The notes under the pieces are model-generated. The model was not told the origin of the DNA. It made no database searches and saw only the letters and a list, made by a program, of their open reading frames with translations. From Bacillota bacterium (GTDB taxonomy: Bacteria > Bacillota > Clostridia > Oscillospirales > CAG-272): a stretch of 5,659 bases of DNA. Location: assembly GCA_021199825.1 (NCBI GenBank), contig JAJQHI010000064.1, positions 1 to 5,659 of the forward strand. The letters run 5' to 3'. Within the stretch, counting starts at the first letter, position 1. Each line of letters opens with the position of its first letter. Shown piece after piece: positions 1 through 5,659 of the stretch. The position numbers and the translations under genes were made by a program.

Positions 1-146
1 TTTATGAGCACGTTTACGGCGCGGCTTACGCTCGGCTTTGAATATCCCATGTGTTCCACAACATCAATTGCTCTGACGTGCGGCTTTCTCTGCGACAGCA
101 CATATATAGCCTTCAAATACATTTGACCCGATTCCTGCAAGCTCAT
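1..146 (-). CDS. DtxR-family metal-dependent transcriptional repressor (N-terminal part, runs off left edge)
   Basis: Reading the minus strand from the ATG at 146-144 gives 48 codons without a stop before the window edge. The peptide starts MSLQESGQMYLKAIYVLSQR and continues with a winged helix-turn-helix: helix one around residues 7-19, then VRAIDVVEHMGYSKPSVSRA at 25-44, whose second half is the DNA-recognition helix. This is typical of DtxR/MntR/IdeR proteins, which bind DNA as metal-loaded dimers and repress metal-uptake or efflux genes. A strong AGGAGG site (minus strand, 164-159) lies 12 nt upstream, a somewhat long spacing but the only good site. Residue 9 is Met, aligning with the DtxR ligand Met10 rather than MntR Asp8. 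The dimerisation and remaining metal-binding residues lie outside the window, so metal specificity is open. It is transcribed divergently from the moxR operon; whether it regulates that operon is unknown. Confidence 0.85.
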   Translation of the reverse strand, partial: MSLQESGQMYLKAIYVLSQRKPHVRAIDVVEHMGYSKPSVSRAVNVLI

Positions 147-205
147 GTTCTGTTTGTGCCTCCTATCCGTCACTGCGGGACAGTATCCCACGCGCATTTT
201 CTTTT

Positions 206-234
206 ATTTTAACACATACAGAGAAATTTTTCAA
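206..234 (-). promoter_or_regulatory. Predicted sigma-70-type promoter of the dtxR-like gene
   Basis: On the minus strand TTGAAA (234-229) and TAAAAT (211-206) are separated by exactly 17 bp. Both hexamers are close to consensus, and the pair lies about 60 bp upstream of the start codon at 146. The transcription start would fall near 198-200, leaving a leader of about 50 nt that contains the AGGAGG site. The assignment is by eye from spacing and consensus. Confidence 0.6.
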
Positions 235-286
235 CCGCTTTTTTTGTGAAATTGCACTTTTGCAGCCCTCAAACCGTAAAAATTGA

Positions 287-315
287 TTGCACCGGAGATA
301 AATTTGTGGTACAAT
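287..315 (+). promoter_or_regulatory. Predicted sigma-70-type promoter of the moxR operon
   Basis: TTGCAC (287-292) and TACAAT (310-315) are separated by exactly 17 bp. Transcription would start near 322, giving a leader of about 115 nt before the MoxR ATG at 437. A TATACAAT box at 377-384 could be a second -10, but the hexamer 17 bp upstream of it (TGAGAC, 356-361) is a weak -35. The two divergent promoters have their -35 boxes about 50 bp apart, so one bound regulator could affect both. Confidence 0.6.
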
Positions 316-436
316 AGAATTGGTTCAGGGTGCCATGCGTCAAGGATGTGCGCGCTGAGACAGGTCATGATTAAATTATACAATATTTTGGGCGCGGGAG
401 AGGCAAAAGGCTTCCCGGCGAAAGGAATGAAGCATC
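316..436 (+). other. 5' leader of the moxR operon, with weak foldable segments
   Basis: This is the untranslated stretch between the predicted promoter and the MoxR start. A hairpin can form from CGGGAG (395-400) with TTCCCG (412-417), just ahead of the ribosome-binding purines AAAGGA (421-426). A competing pairing of GCTTC (410-414) with GAAGC (429-433) would place those purines in its loop. A 27-codon open frame (367-450) overlaps the MoxR start. I recognise no known riboswitch class here. The pairings are short and could be chance. Confidence 0.25.
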
Positions 437-1384
437 ATGGGAGAGGTTGATATCAAAAAAATCGGGGAAGACATAATCGAGAACGTAGGGAAGGTTATCT
501 TCGGCAAGCGGGACGAGATTAAGTTTATAGTAACGGCGCTTTTGTCGGGCGGACATATACTGCTTGACGATATTCCCGGAACGGGAAAGACAACGCTCGC
601 CAAATCACTGGCAAGGTCAATTTCTGCTGACTGCAAAAGAATACAGTTTACGCCCGACCTTCTGCCCTCGGACGTAACGGGAATCAATTTTTACAGTCAG
701 AAGGAAAACGAGTTCATCTTCAGGGCAGGACCGATATTCACAAATATACTGATAGCGGACGAGATAAACCGCACAACGCCCCGAACACAGTCGGCGCTTC
801 TTGAGTGCATGGGCGAGGGACAGGCGACAATCGACGGGGAAACATATCGGCTTGAGCCTCCGTTTTTCGTCATAGCGACGCAGAACCCGATTGAGTCTCA
901 GGGAACCTTCCCGCTGCCGGAGGCGCAGACGGACAGATTCTTCATGAAGCTCAAGCTCGGATATCCGCCTAAGGACGCGGAGATTGAGGTGCTCGGTGAG
1001 CATTCGGATGTTTCGCCTCTCGAAGGGCTTTCCTCGGTTTGCGTGAAGGAGGACATTGTGTCGGCACAGAATGCAGTGCGCAAAATCAATGCAAGCGAGC
1101 TTATAAGGCGATACGCTGTCGATATTGTCACGGCAACGCGCACCTCGGAAAGGGTGCGTCTGGGTGTCAGCCCCCGCGGGACGCTGGCGCTTCTGCGCGC
1201 CTCTCAGGCGTGGGCAGCCCTTGACGGGAGAGATTATGTCCTGCCCGACGACGTGAAGGCTGTTGCCGTTCCTGTGCTCTCGCACAGGATTATATCAAAT
1301 TCGCAGGGCACAATTAGGCTTTCCGACTCAAACGAGAACATAATACGCTACATAGTGGACACCGTTCCCGTGCCGATAAAATAA
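437..1384 (+). CDS. MoxR-family AAA+ ATPase
   Basis: The 315-residue product matches the length and motif order of MoxR AAA+ ATPases, cytosolic chaperone-like machines that act with VWA-domain partners to mature or remodel protein complexes. Visible motifs are: Walker A DIPGTGKTT (45-53), Walker B ILIADEINR (104-112) with Asp108 and Glu109, sensor 1 ATQNP (147-151), the arginine-finger region PEAQTDRF (161-168), and sensor 2 GVSPRG (243-248) in the lid, followed by the typical helical stretch ending DYVLPDDVK. Every catalytic element is present, so it should bind and hydrolyse ATP. The first Walker A position is Asp rather than Gly, as in many Firmicute MoxR proteins. The start at 437 is supported by AAAGGA ten nt upstream and by full coverage of the N-terminal helix. 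It is the first gene of the operon; its stop is only 3 bp before the DUF58 gene, the usual MoxR partner. Confidence 0.95.
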   Translation: MGEVDIKKIGEDIIENVGKVIFGKRDEIKFIVTALLSGGHILLDDIPGTGKTTLAKSLARSISADCKRIQFTPDLLPSDVTGINFYSQKENEFIFRAGPIFTNILIADEINRTTPRTQSALLECMGEGQATIDGETYRLEPPFFVIATQNPIESQGTFPLPEAQTDRFFMKLKLGYPPKDAEIEVLGEHSDVSPLEGLSSVCVKEDIVSAQNAVRKINASELIRRYAVDIVTATRTSERVRLGVSPRGTLALLRASQAWAALDGRDYVLPDDVKAVAVPVLSHRIISNSQGTIRLSDSNENIIRYIVDTVPVPIK

Positions 1385-1387
1385 GAT

Positions 1388-2596
1388 ATGCTTTATATCG
1401 CCCTTTTGATTGCGATTCTCGTCGTTTTTCTGGCGGAGCGCAAAATATACGAAAAGCACACCTTTGAGGAGTTTCACTATGATGTCTCGGTCGGCTCGGA
1501 GGAGGTCTTTGAGGGGGAGGACATATTCCTCTTTGAGGAGATAACGAACGACAAGATGATTCCGATGCCTTATACAAAGGTGGACACGTCGCTGCCGTCG
1601 GGGCTTTACTTCAGGATAACGGAGTATGACGCTGTGAAGGGCATGGCGAAGGACTCGCTGCGGGATCATGTTCAGAGCGTTTTTGTGCTTAAAAGCCGCG
1701 AAAAGATTCGCCGCAGATGGCGTGTGAACTGCCGCCGGCGCGGAGTTTATTCTGTCGGCAGCGCGACTGTCGTCGCGAATGATATTTTCGGGATGAATCC
1801 CGTGTCTCAGGGCTTCAAGTCAGAGCCCGCCCGCTCAAATACGGTTGTGGTTCTGCCGCGTGCCATTGATTTGGAGGAGCATTTCACCTCAACATATTAC
1901 CACAGCGGGGACGTTATCAAAAATCACAGCCTCCTGACGGATCAGCTTCTGCGGCGCGGAACGCGGGAATACACATCATATGACCCGATGAACAGCATCA
2001 ACTGGAAGCAGACGGCGTCGCACGGAAAGCTTTTGGTCAACGATACCGAATATACGCAGCGTCACCGCTTCAACCTCATGATAAACATGAATTCGCGCGA
2101 TATTGAAAAGGACCCGCGTTTTCCGGCTGGCGTTGACAGCGTTGAGCTTTGCATAACAGTTGCCGCGTCGATTCTTGACAGAATCTCACAGGAAAATGTC
2201 CCGGTAAGGATTATATCAAATACGCCGCCGTCCGCGGTGGGCGAGATGTATGCCGCCGACACGGAGGGGATAGGACGTGATATTCTTTTCACGGGAGCGT
2301 TTGAGGGCAAGCGCGATATGATTTCAGCGCTCAGACTCTTAGCGGCGATAAAGGTTGAAATGTCGTGCCCGATAGAAAAGCTTCTTGACTATGTGCTTTT
2401 GTATCACGAGGCATTTGCCGAGTCGGGCAATCTCATATTCATATCATCCTACATAAGCGAGAGGATGATAGTATTCCACAGTCAGATGAAGCGCTGTGGG
2501 GTGAACGTCATATTTTATGTGACGACAACAAACAGGAATACGGCAGTAATACCTCCCGACGTTGAGGTATACTATAAGACATACTCAGATAACTGA
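1388..2596 (+). CDS. DUF58 domain-containing protein (VWA-like partner of MoxR), membrane-anchored
   Basis: The 402-residue protein begins with a hydrophobic anchor (about residues 2-16), a beta-rich region in the middle, and then the DUF58 signature at about 189-217: RRGTREYTSYDP followed by INWKQTA and GKLLV. In the family this motif (G, EY, DP, INWK, LLV) precedes a von Willebrand A-like fold. That fold follows here, but the expected metal-site DxSxS strand reads FNLMINMNSRD (228-238), so the MIDAS acid is replaced by Asn. DUF58 proteins are regularly encoded next to MoxR ATPases and are presumed to be their adaptor or client at the membrane. The ATG is 3 bp after the moxR stop with no clear Shine-Dalgarno in front, which suggests translation coupled to termination of moxR. 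The biochemical function of the family is not established; the family assignment is firm. Confidence 0.92.
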   Translation: MLYIALLIAILVVFLAERKIYEKHTFEEFHYDVSVGSEEVFEGEDIFLFEEITNDKMIPMPYTKVDTSLPSGLYFRITEYDAVKGMAKDSLRDHVQSVFVLKSREKIRRRWRVNCRRRGVYSVGSATVVANDIFGMNPVSQGFKSEPARSNTVVVLPRAIDLEEHFTSTYYHSGDVIKNHSLLTDQLLRRGTREYTSYDPMNSINWKQTASHGKLLVNDTEYTQRHRFNLMINMNSRDIEKDPRFPAGVDSVELCITVAASILDRISQENVPVRIISNTPPSAVGEMYAADTEGIGRDILFTGAFEGKRDMISALRLLAAIKVEMSCPIEKLLDYVLLYHEAFAESGNLIFISSYISERMIVFHSQMKRCGVNVIFYVTTTNRNTAVIPPDVEVYYKTYSDN

Positions 2597-2610
2597 AAGA
2601 AAGCATGAAA

Positions 2611-2619
2611 GGAAGGTGG
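2611..2619 (+). promoter_or_regulatory. Ribosome-binding site that decides the start of the third gene
   Basis: GGAAGGTGG sits 5 nt before the ATG at 2625 and directly after the DUF58 stop (2594-2596). An in-frame ATG 63 bp earlier, at 2562, lies within the DUF58 coding region, has no such site, and would add a charged peptide (MRYTIRHTQITERKHERK) ahead of the natural MKKATVWDG start. The downstream start is therefore preferred. Confidence 0.8.
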
Positions 2620-2624
2620 TATAT

Positions 2625-4055
2625 ATGAAAAAAGCGACGGTGTGGGACGGCGTTTACAGATTCATGTCATCCTTGGCGGTGTCGATGCTGGTTACCCCTC
2701 TTTGCTACCTTTTCTTTTATCATTGGCTCGATATCCCATGGGGGATTTTGTGGCTTTTTGCGGCGCTCCTGTCCACTCTCGGATTTGGCATGCAGACGCT
2801 TTATGACGCAGTTGTCTCCTCCGGCGGGCGCTCACGCGGCTACAGGGAGGATTCGGGTCGCTTCAGCGTGGCAAACGCCGCCATTCCGACCTTGATTGCA
2901 GCCGTCATCGCGTTTATCTCAAAAGGGATTTTTGACAGTCTGTTTCTTTCGGCGTACAAGTCGGGATATGTGGCTACATATACGTCCGAATCGGTATATC
3001 CGCTGCTCGGCGCGCTTATCGTGTTTGGGCTTATAATGGTGGGAATCGTCACGTGGTTCATACCGACCGAAAAGCTCATATCGGAGCAGACCATAATCCC
3101 CTATTTCGGAATTTCCCTTGTGATTTTCGCATTGTCGGTTATGACCTCCGTGCCGACGGGGATGCTGTCCGCGTCGTTCGCGGTTTTTGCGGTCATCGCG
3201 TTTTTCGTGATGAACCAATCGTATATTTCACGCGGTGTCAGGGACTCGCTGACCTCGCTTTCGCGTTCGGGAAGACTTTATAATGTGAGGCTTGTGCTGC
3301 TGCTCACGCTCTCGCTTCTGCTCCTGCTTTTGGTGGCGGATATTATAGTTACGGGAGTGTCGTATTTCGCGAGGCTGCTTTTCGTCTATGTCACTGTAAT
3401 GCTGCTTCAGAGCGGGGATGACACCGAAAAATATTACGACACCTCTGACGCGGCTGATGACTTTTCGGGTGTGGCGTTTGAGGCACAGTCCGTAGGCGAC
3501 AGATTCATGATTATTGTCTGCATTATATTTTTCATCGCGGCGCTCGTCTTGCTGATAACGCGCGGGAGCAAATACACACGCATGATAATCGCGAGGGTGA
3601 AGCAGCTTATAGCGAACATAATCCTTTTCATTATGAATGCGCGCGATTTCAACGGCTTCAAAAAGGACGATGAATGGGAGATTGCGAACTTTGAGGATGA
3701 GGAAATAAAGCTGCAGAACGACACGATTGAGAGCCGTCCCGGCGGCGTTTACAAGGGGCGCAGCTACCGCGATTTTATAGCGGCGCTCAGCTCGAAAAAA
3801 ACGGCGTCGGAGCAGATACAGTTAGCGTATTCCGTGATGCGCGAGGTCTTTCGCGAAAGGGGATACGGCGTCCTTCCGACATACACGCCGCGTGAGGCGC
3901 AGGAGAGAATTCATTCGCGCACGCAGTATCGTGTGACGGACATAACGGGAGCGGTTGAAATGGTTGACTACGCGCAGCGTGAGCCCGACGGGGAAACGTG
4001 CCGCCGCGTCATTACGGATATGTGCGGAATAATAGAAAAGCAGATTGATGAGTAA
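2625..4055 (+). CDS. Polytopic membrane protein with DUF4129-like C-terminal domain; TgpA-like but without transglutaminase domain
   Basis: From the preferred start the protein has 476 residues. By eye, hydrophobic segments lie at about 12-32, 38-58, 84-106, 124-146, 158-175, 180-198, 222-240, 243-261 and 293-313, so roughly nine membrane spans. An acidic loop of about 30 residues (262-292) separates the last two. The hydrophilic tail has a DUF4129-like helical motif at about 395-470: AYSVMREVFRERGYGV, then TPREAQERI, then a helical end with EMVDYAQ and CRRVITDM. In MoxR-DUF58 clusters the third gene is usually a TgpA-type protein: membrane bundle, external transglutaminase, one TM, cytosolic DUF4129. 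Here the external domain with its Cys-His-Asp triad is missing. The gene follows DUF58 by 28 bp in the same operon. Membrane location is secure, the DUF4129 match is probable, and the molecular role is unknown. Confidence 0.8.
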   Translation: MKKATVWDGVYRFMSSLAVSMLVTPLCYLFFYHWLDIPWGILWLFAALLSTLGFGMQTLYDAVVSSGGRSRGYREDSGRFSVANAAIPTLIAAVIAFISKGIFDSLFLSAYKSGYVATYTSESVYPLLGALIVFGLIMVGIVTWFIPTEKLISEQTIIPYFGISLVIFALSVMTSVPTGMLSASFAVFAVIAFFVMNQSYISRGVRDSLTSLSRSGRLYNVRLVLLLTLSLLLLLLVADIIVTGVSYFARLLFVYVTVMLLQSGDDTEKYYDTSDAADDFSGVAFEAQSVGDRFMIIVCIIFFIAALVLLITRGSKYTRMIIARVKQLIANIILFIMNARDFNGFKKDDEWEIANFEDEEIKLQNDTIESRPGGVYKGRSYRDFIAALSSKKTASEQIQLAYSVMREVFRERGYGVLPTYTPREAQERIHSRTQYRVTDITGAVEMVDYAQREPDGETCRRVITDMCGIIEKQIDE

Positions 4056-4097
4056 TCGGCTGCGGCTTGTCTTATTTGGGGGTATACAAAAAAGGTT

Positions 4098-5441
4098 ATG
4101 AGCAGAAACAAAAATCAGGGCGGGGTTGGATTTGACCCTCCCGTATGGTCAATAGTACTCGGATACATTATATGGTTTCCGGTGGGTGTCATACTGACCG
4201 TATTTAAGCTTGTGAATATGAGTGAAAAAAAGCGTAACGACAGACAGGATGGGTACAATAATCGGTGGGATAATGCACCGTTTGTGAATCCGAAAAGCAG
4301 CTTCAGGAATGAAAATACACAAAGCGGCGCGCAGAACACACAAGATACGTACAATAACGTCGGGGGCGGTTTCAGCTATGCCGCCGACGGAGAAAACGGA
4401 TACAGATGGAACGGCACGACGTACAGCTATTCGGGCGCGGGCTCAGGGGCTCAGAGCGGGGGCGGTCAGCCGCCGAAAAGAAAGCGCCCGCCTGTGGGTT
4501 CAAATCTGCATTTTAAGAAAAACGCCATAACAACGGCATCTGCCGCGGGCTCGGCGCTTTTCGGGTTTTTGACGATATACAATCTTCTAATGGCGGCTGT
4601 GTTCGGTTCGGGTATTCCCGGCGCTGTCGTATTCGGGCTGCTTACCATAGCAAGTGCCGTGACGTATCTTTTCTCAAACAGGCGCGACTACAGGATTATG
4701 GGCTACATCGCCATGATGAACGGTGTGGACTTTATAAAAATCTCGAAGCTTTCGGAGGACGCGGGAGTATCGTACGACAAGACGATTAAGGACCTATACT
4801 ATATGCGCTCAAAGGGGATGCTTCCCGGAAACGCGATTCTTGACAAAAAAATCGGGTATCTGATTCTGACGCCTGAGGCGCGGGATGAGGCTGAGGCGGA
4901 ATATCAGAGCCTTGGCGGATATGACAACGCGGCGGAGGATTTCAAGAGCGCGGAGGCGTCTGATGACATATCGGACAACGAAAAAACGCTGCGGCGAATC
5001 CGTGAGCTGAACGCGGAAATAAAGGATCCTGAGGTTTCCGCCAAAATCGATGAGATTGAGAGTATTACAAGGAAGATATTTGAGGTGGTTGACGCAAAGC
5101 CAAGCCTCAAGCCGCAGGTGTCAAAATTCCTTGACTATTATCTGCCGACAACACTCAAGCTTTTGGGCTCGTATTCGTATTTTGAGAATCTCGGCGTCAG
5201 GGGAAAGAATATAGACGAGGGCATGAAGAATATCGAGGACACGCTCGATATGACTGTAAAGGGCTTTCGCAAAATGCTTGACAGCCTCTTTGAAGCTGAG
5301 GTTGTCGATGTCTCCGCCGATATATCGGTTCTTGAAAACATGATGAAGATGGACGGATATACGCAGAACGCCGATTTTGACTTCTCATCTGAAAAGGGAA
5401 GCATGGAGGGCGGCGCTGCTGCGGCAAAGAAAAGTGAATAA
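4098..5441 (+). CDS. XpaC-like protein (5-bromo-4-chloroindolyl phosphate hydrolysis family) with N-terminal TM and low-complexity linker
   Basis: The 447-residue product has several parts. A TM segment at about 16-38 (VWSIVLGYIIWFPVGVIL) is followed by a Gly/Asn/Ser/Tyr-rich linker (about 42-135). Two more TM segments lie at about 147-167 and 174-192. A winged-helix-like segment (about 200-260) contains ISKLSEDAGVSYDKTIKDLY and LPGNAILDKKIGYLILT. A charged helical C-terminal part (about 295-425) carries the hallmark KFLDYYLPTTLKLL (343-356) of XpaC-family proteins. Despite the family name, a hydrolase activity is not evident from any motif. XpaC relatives often sit beside TelA, linked to toxic-anion and envelope-stress tolerance. 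The protein is longer than the short XpaC of Bacillus because of its N-terminal half. The start is preceded only by AAAGG at 2-nt spacing and GGGGG at 15 nt, so initiation may be weak; no alternative in-frame start lies upstream. It is the last gene of the operon. Confidence 0.82.
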   Translation: MSRNKNQGGVGFDPPVWSIVLGYIIWFPVGVILTVFKLVNMSEKKRNDRQDGYNNRWDNAPFVNPKSSFRNENTQSGAQNTQDTYNNVGGGFSYAADGENGYRWNGTTYSYSGAGSGAQSGGGQPPKRKRPPVGSNLHFKKNAITTASAAGSALFGFLTIYNLLMAAVFGSGIPGAVVFGLLTIASAVTYLFSNRRDYRIMGYIAMMNGVDFIKISKLSEDAGVSYDKTIKDLYYMRSKGMLPGNAILDKKIGYLILTPEARDEAEAEYQSLGGYDNAAEDFKSAEASDDISDNEKTLRRIRELNAEIKDPEVSAKIDEIESITRKIFEVVDAKPSLKPQVSKFLDYYLPTTLKLLGSYSYFENLGVRGKNIDEGMKNIEDTLDMTVKGFRKMLDSLFEAEVVDVSADISVLENMMKMDGYTQNADFDFSSEKGSMEGGAAAAKKSE

Positions 5442-5453
5442 TCAGTGAACAAA

Positions 5454-5491
5454 CGACCCGAATGTTAAAATTCATAATCGGGTCGCTTTTT
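5454..5491 (+). terminator. Intrinsic terminator of the moxR-XpaC operon
   Basis: CGACCCGA (5454-5461) pairs perfectly with TCGGGTCG (5478-5485) around a 16-nt AT-rich loop, inside which ATG (5462-5464) and CAT (5473-5475) can extend the stem. A run of five T (5487-5491) follows. It begins 12 bp after the XpaC stop, so the four-gene unit ends here. Confidence 0.88.
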
Positions 5492-5493
5492 GC

Positions 5494-5522
5494 TTGATTT
5501 TCTTGAAAAATCGTTGTAAAAT
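5494..5522 (+). promoter_or_regulatory. Predicted promoter of the downstream ABC transporter gene
   Basis: TTGATT (5494-5499) and TAAAAT (5517-5522) are spaced by 17 bp immediately after the terminator T-run. The predicted start of transcription is near 5529, about 34 nt ahead of the ATG at 5563. This supports independent transcription of the next gene. Confidence 0.5.
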
Positions 5523-5562
5523 ACTCTTGATAAAAATGAAGAGAGGTATATAACGATACTGA

Positions 5563-5659
5563 ATGAGGCGATTCTTTAATTATCTTGCCCCGTCAGGGCT
5601 GAGAATTGCGCTGGCGCTGACAATTAAATTCATCGGAACCGTGTTTGATTTGCTGATAC
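5563..5659 (+). CDS. ABC exporter-type ATP-binding/permease protein (N-terminal part, runs off right edge)
   Basis: From the ATG at 5563 the frame is open for 32 codons to the window edge. The peptide MRRFFNYLAPSGLRIALALT followed by IKFIGTVFDLLI resembles the start of bacterial ABC exporter half-transporters, where a short basic amphipathic elbow helix (RRFFNYLAP) precedes TM1. The nucleotide-binding domain lies outside the window, so substrate and partner are unknown. An in-frame TGA (5560-5562) directly precedes the ATG, so translation cannot begin upstream in this frame. The only purine-rich site, AGAGG (5542-5546), is 16 nt away, which is long. The gene has its own promoter after the terminator and probably does not belong to the moxR operon. 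The call rests on an N-terminal pattern only. Confidence 0.65.
   Translation, partial: MRRFFNYLAPSGLRIALALTIKFIGTVFDLLI

Noticed and set aside
328..360. GGGTGCC (328-334) and CTGAGA (355-360) in the moxR leader, reminiscent of the 5' half of a TPP riboswitch.
   Set aside because: The conserved 3' half (CCTGAT and the later GTAGGGA-type element) is absent, the spacing leads into AT-rich sequence, and the operon has no thiamine genes.
569..595. Asp45 in place of the first Gly in the MoxR Walker A motif.
   Set aside because: This variant (DVPGTGKT/DIPGTGKT-like) is common in Firmicute MoxR proteins, and the essential GTGKT core is intact.
617..1285. Long open frame on the minus strand opposite the MoxR gene.
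   Set aside because: It is Arg/Cys-rich with no recognisable domain and lies antisense to a clearly conserved gene, so it is a shadow of that gene's codon use.
1286..2221. An identical 15-mer AGGATTATATCAAAT at 1286-1300 and 2207-2221.
   Set aside because: Both copies encode RIISN in frame within two unrelated proteins; this is coincidence of codon use rather than a mobile or regulatory repeat.
4056..4097. Possible separate promoter or terminator in the 42-bp gap before the XpaC-like gene.
   Set aside because: No stem-loop with a T-run and no properly spaced promoter hexamers were found, so the gene is read as part of the operon.

Overview
The window looks like a chromosomal stretch from an anaerobic Clostridia-type Firmicute, perhaps a gut Oscillospirales or Eubacteriales lineage. 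The evidence is indirect: strong purine-rich Shine-Dalgarno sites on some genes, TTGNNN/TANAAT promoters with 17-bp spacing, frequent ATA isoleucine and AGG arginine codons, roughly balanced base composition, and proteins that resemble clostridial families. No mobile element, CRISPR array, tRNA or rRNA was seen.

Layout. The left edge (1-146, minus strand) holds the first 48 codons of a DtxR-family metal-dependent repressor. A 290-bp divergent intergenic region follows, with a good promoter pointing each way. On the plus strand there is then one compact four-gene operon, 437-5441: a MoxR-type AAA+ ATPase, a DUF58 protein (VWA-like, membrane-anchored), a polytopic membrane protein with a DUF4129-like cytosolic tail, and a three-TM protein ending in an XpaC-like (5-bromo-4-chloroindolyl phosphate hydrolysis family) domain. 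Gaps inside the operon are 3, 28 and 42 bp. A clean intrinsic terminator starts 12 bp after the last stop. A new promoter then leads into the first 32 codons of an ABC exporter-type ATP-binding/permease protein that runs off the right edge.

How the genes probably work together. MoxR + DUF58 + a TgpA-like membrane protein (TM bundle, external transglutaminase, DUF4129 tail) is a well-known conserved neighbourhood. The AAA+ ATPase is thought to remodel a client through the VWA-like partner at the membrane. Here the third gene keeps the membrane bundle and the DUF4129-like tail, but the external loop where the transglutaminase would sit is only about 30 residues. The fourth gene replaces the usual context with an XpaC-like protein, a family more often found next to TelA (toxic anion resistance); no telA follows before the terminator. 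The set therefore reads as a transglutaminase-less MoxR/DUF58/DUF4129 module joined to an XpaC-like protein, plausibly an envelope-maintenance or envelope-stress machine. Its biochemical role cannot be read from the sequence. This variant architecture is the most interesting thing in the window.
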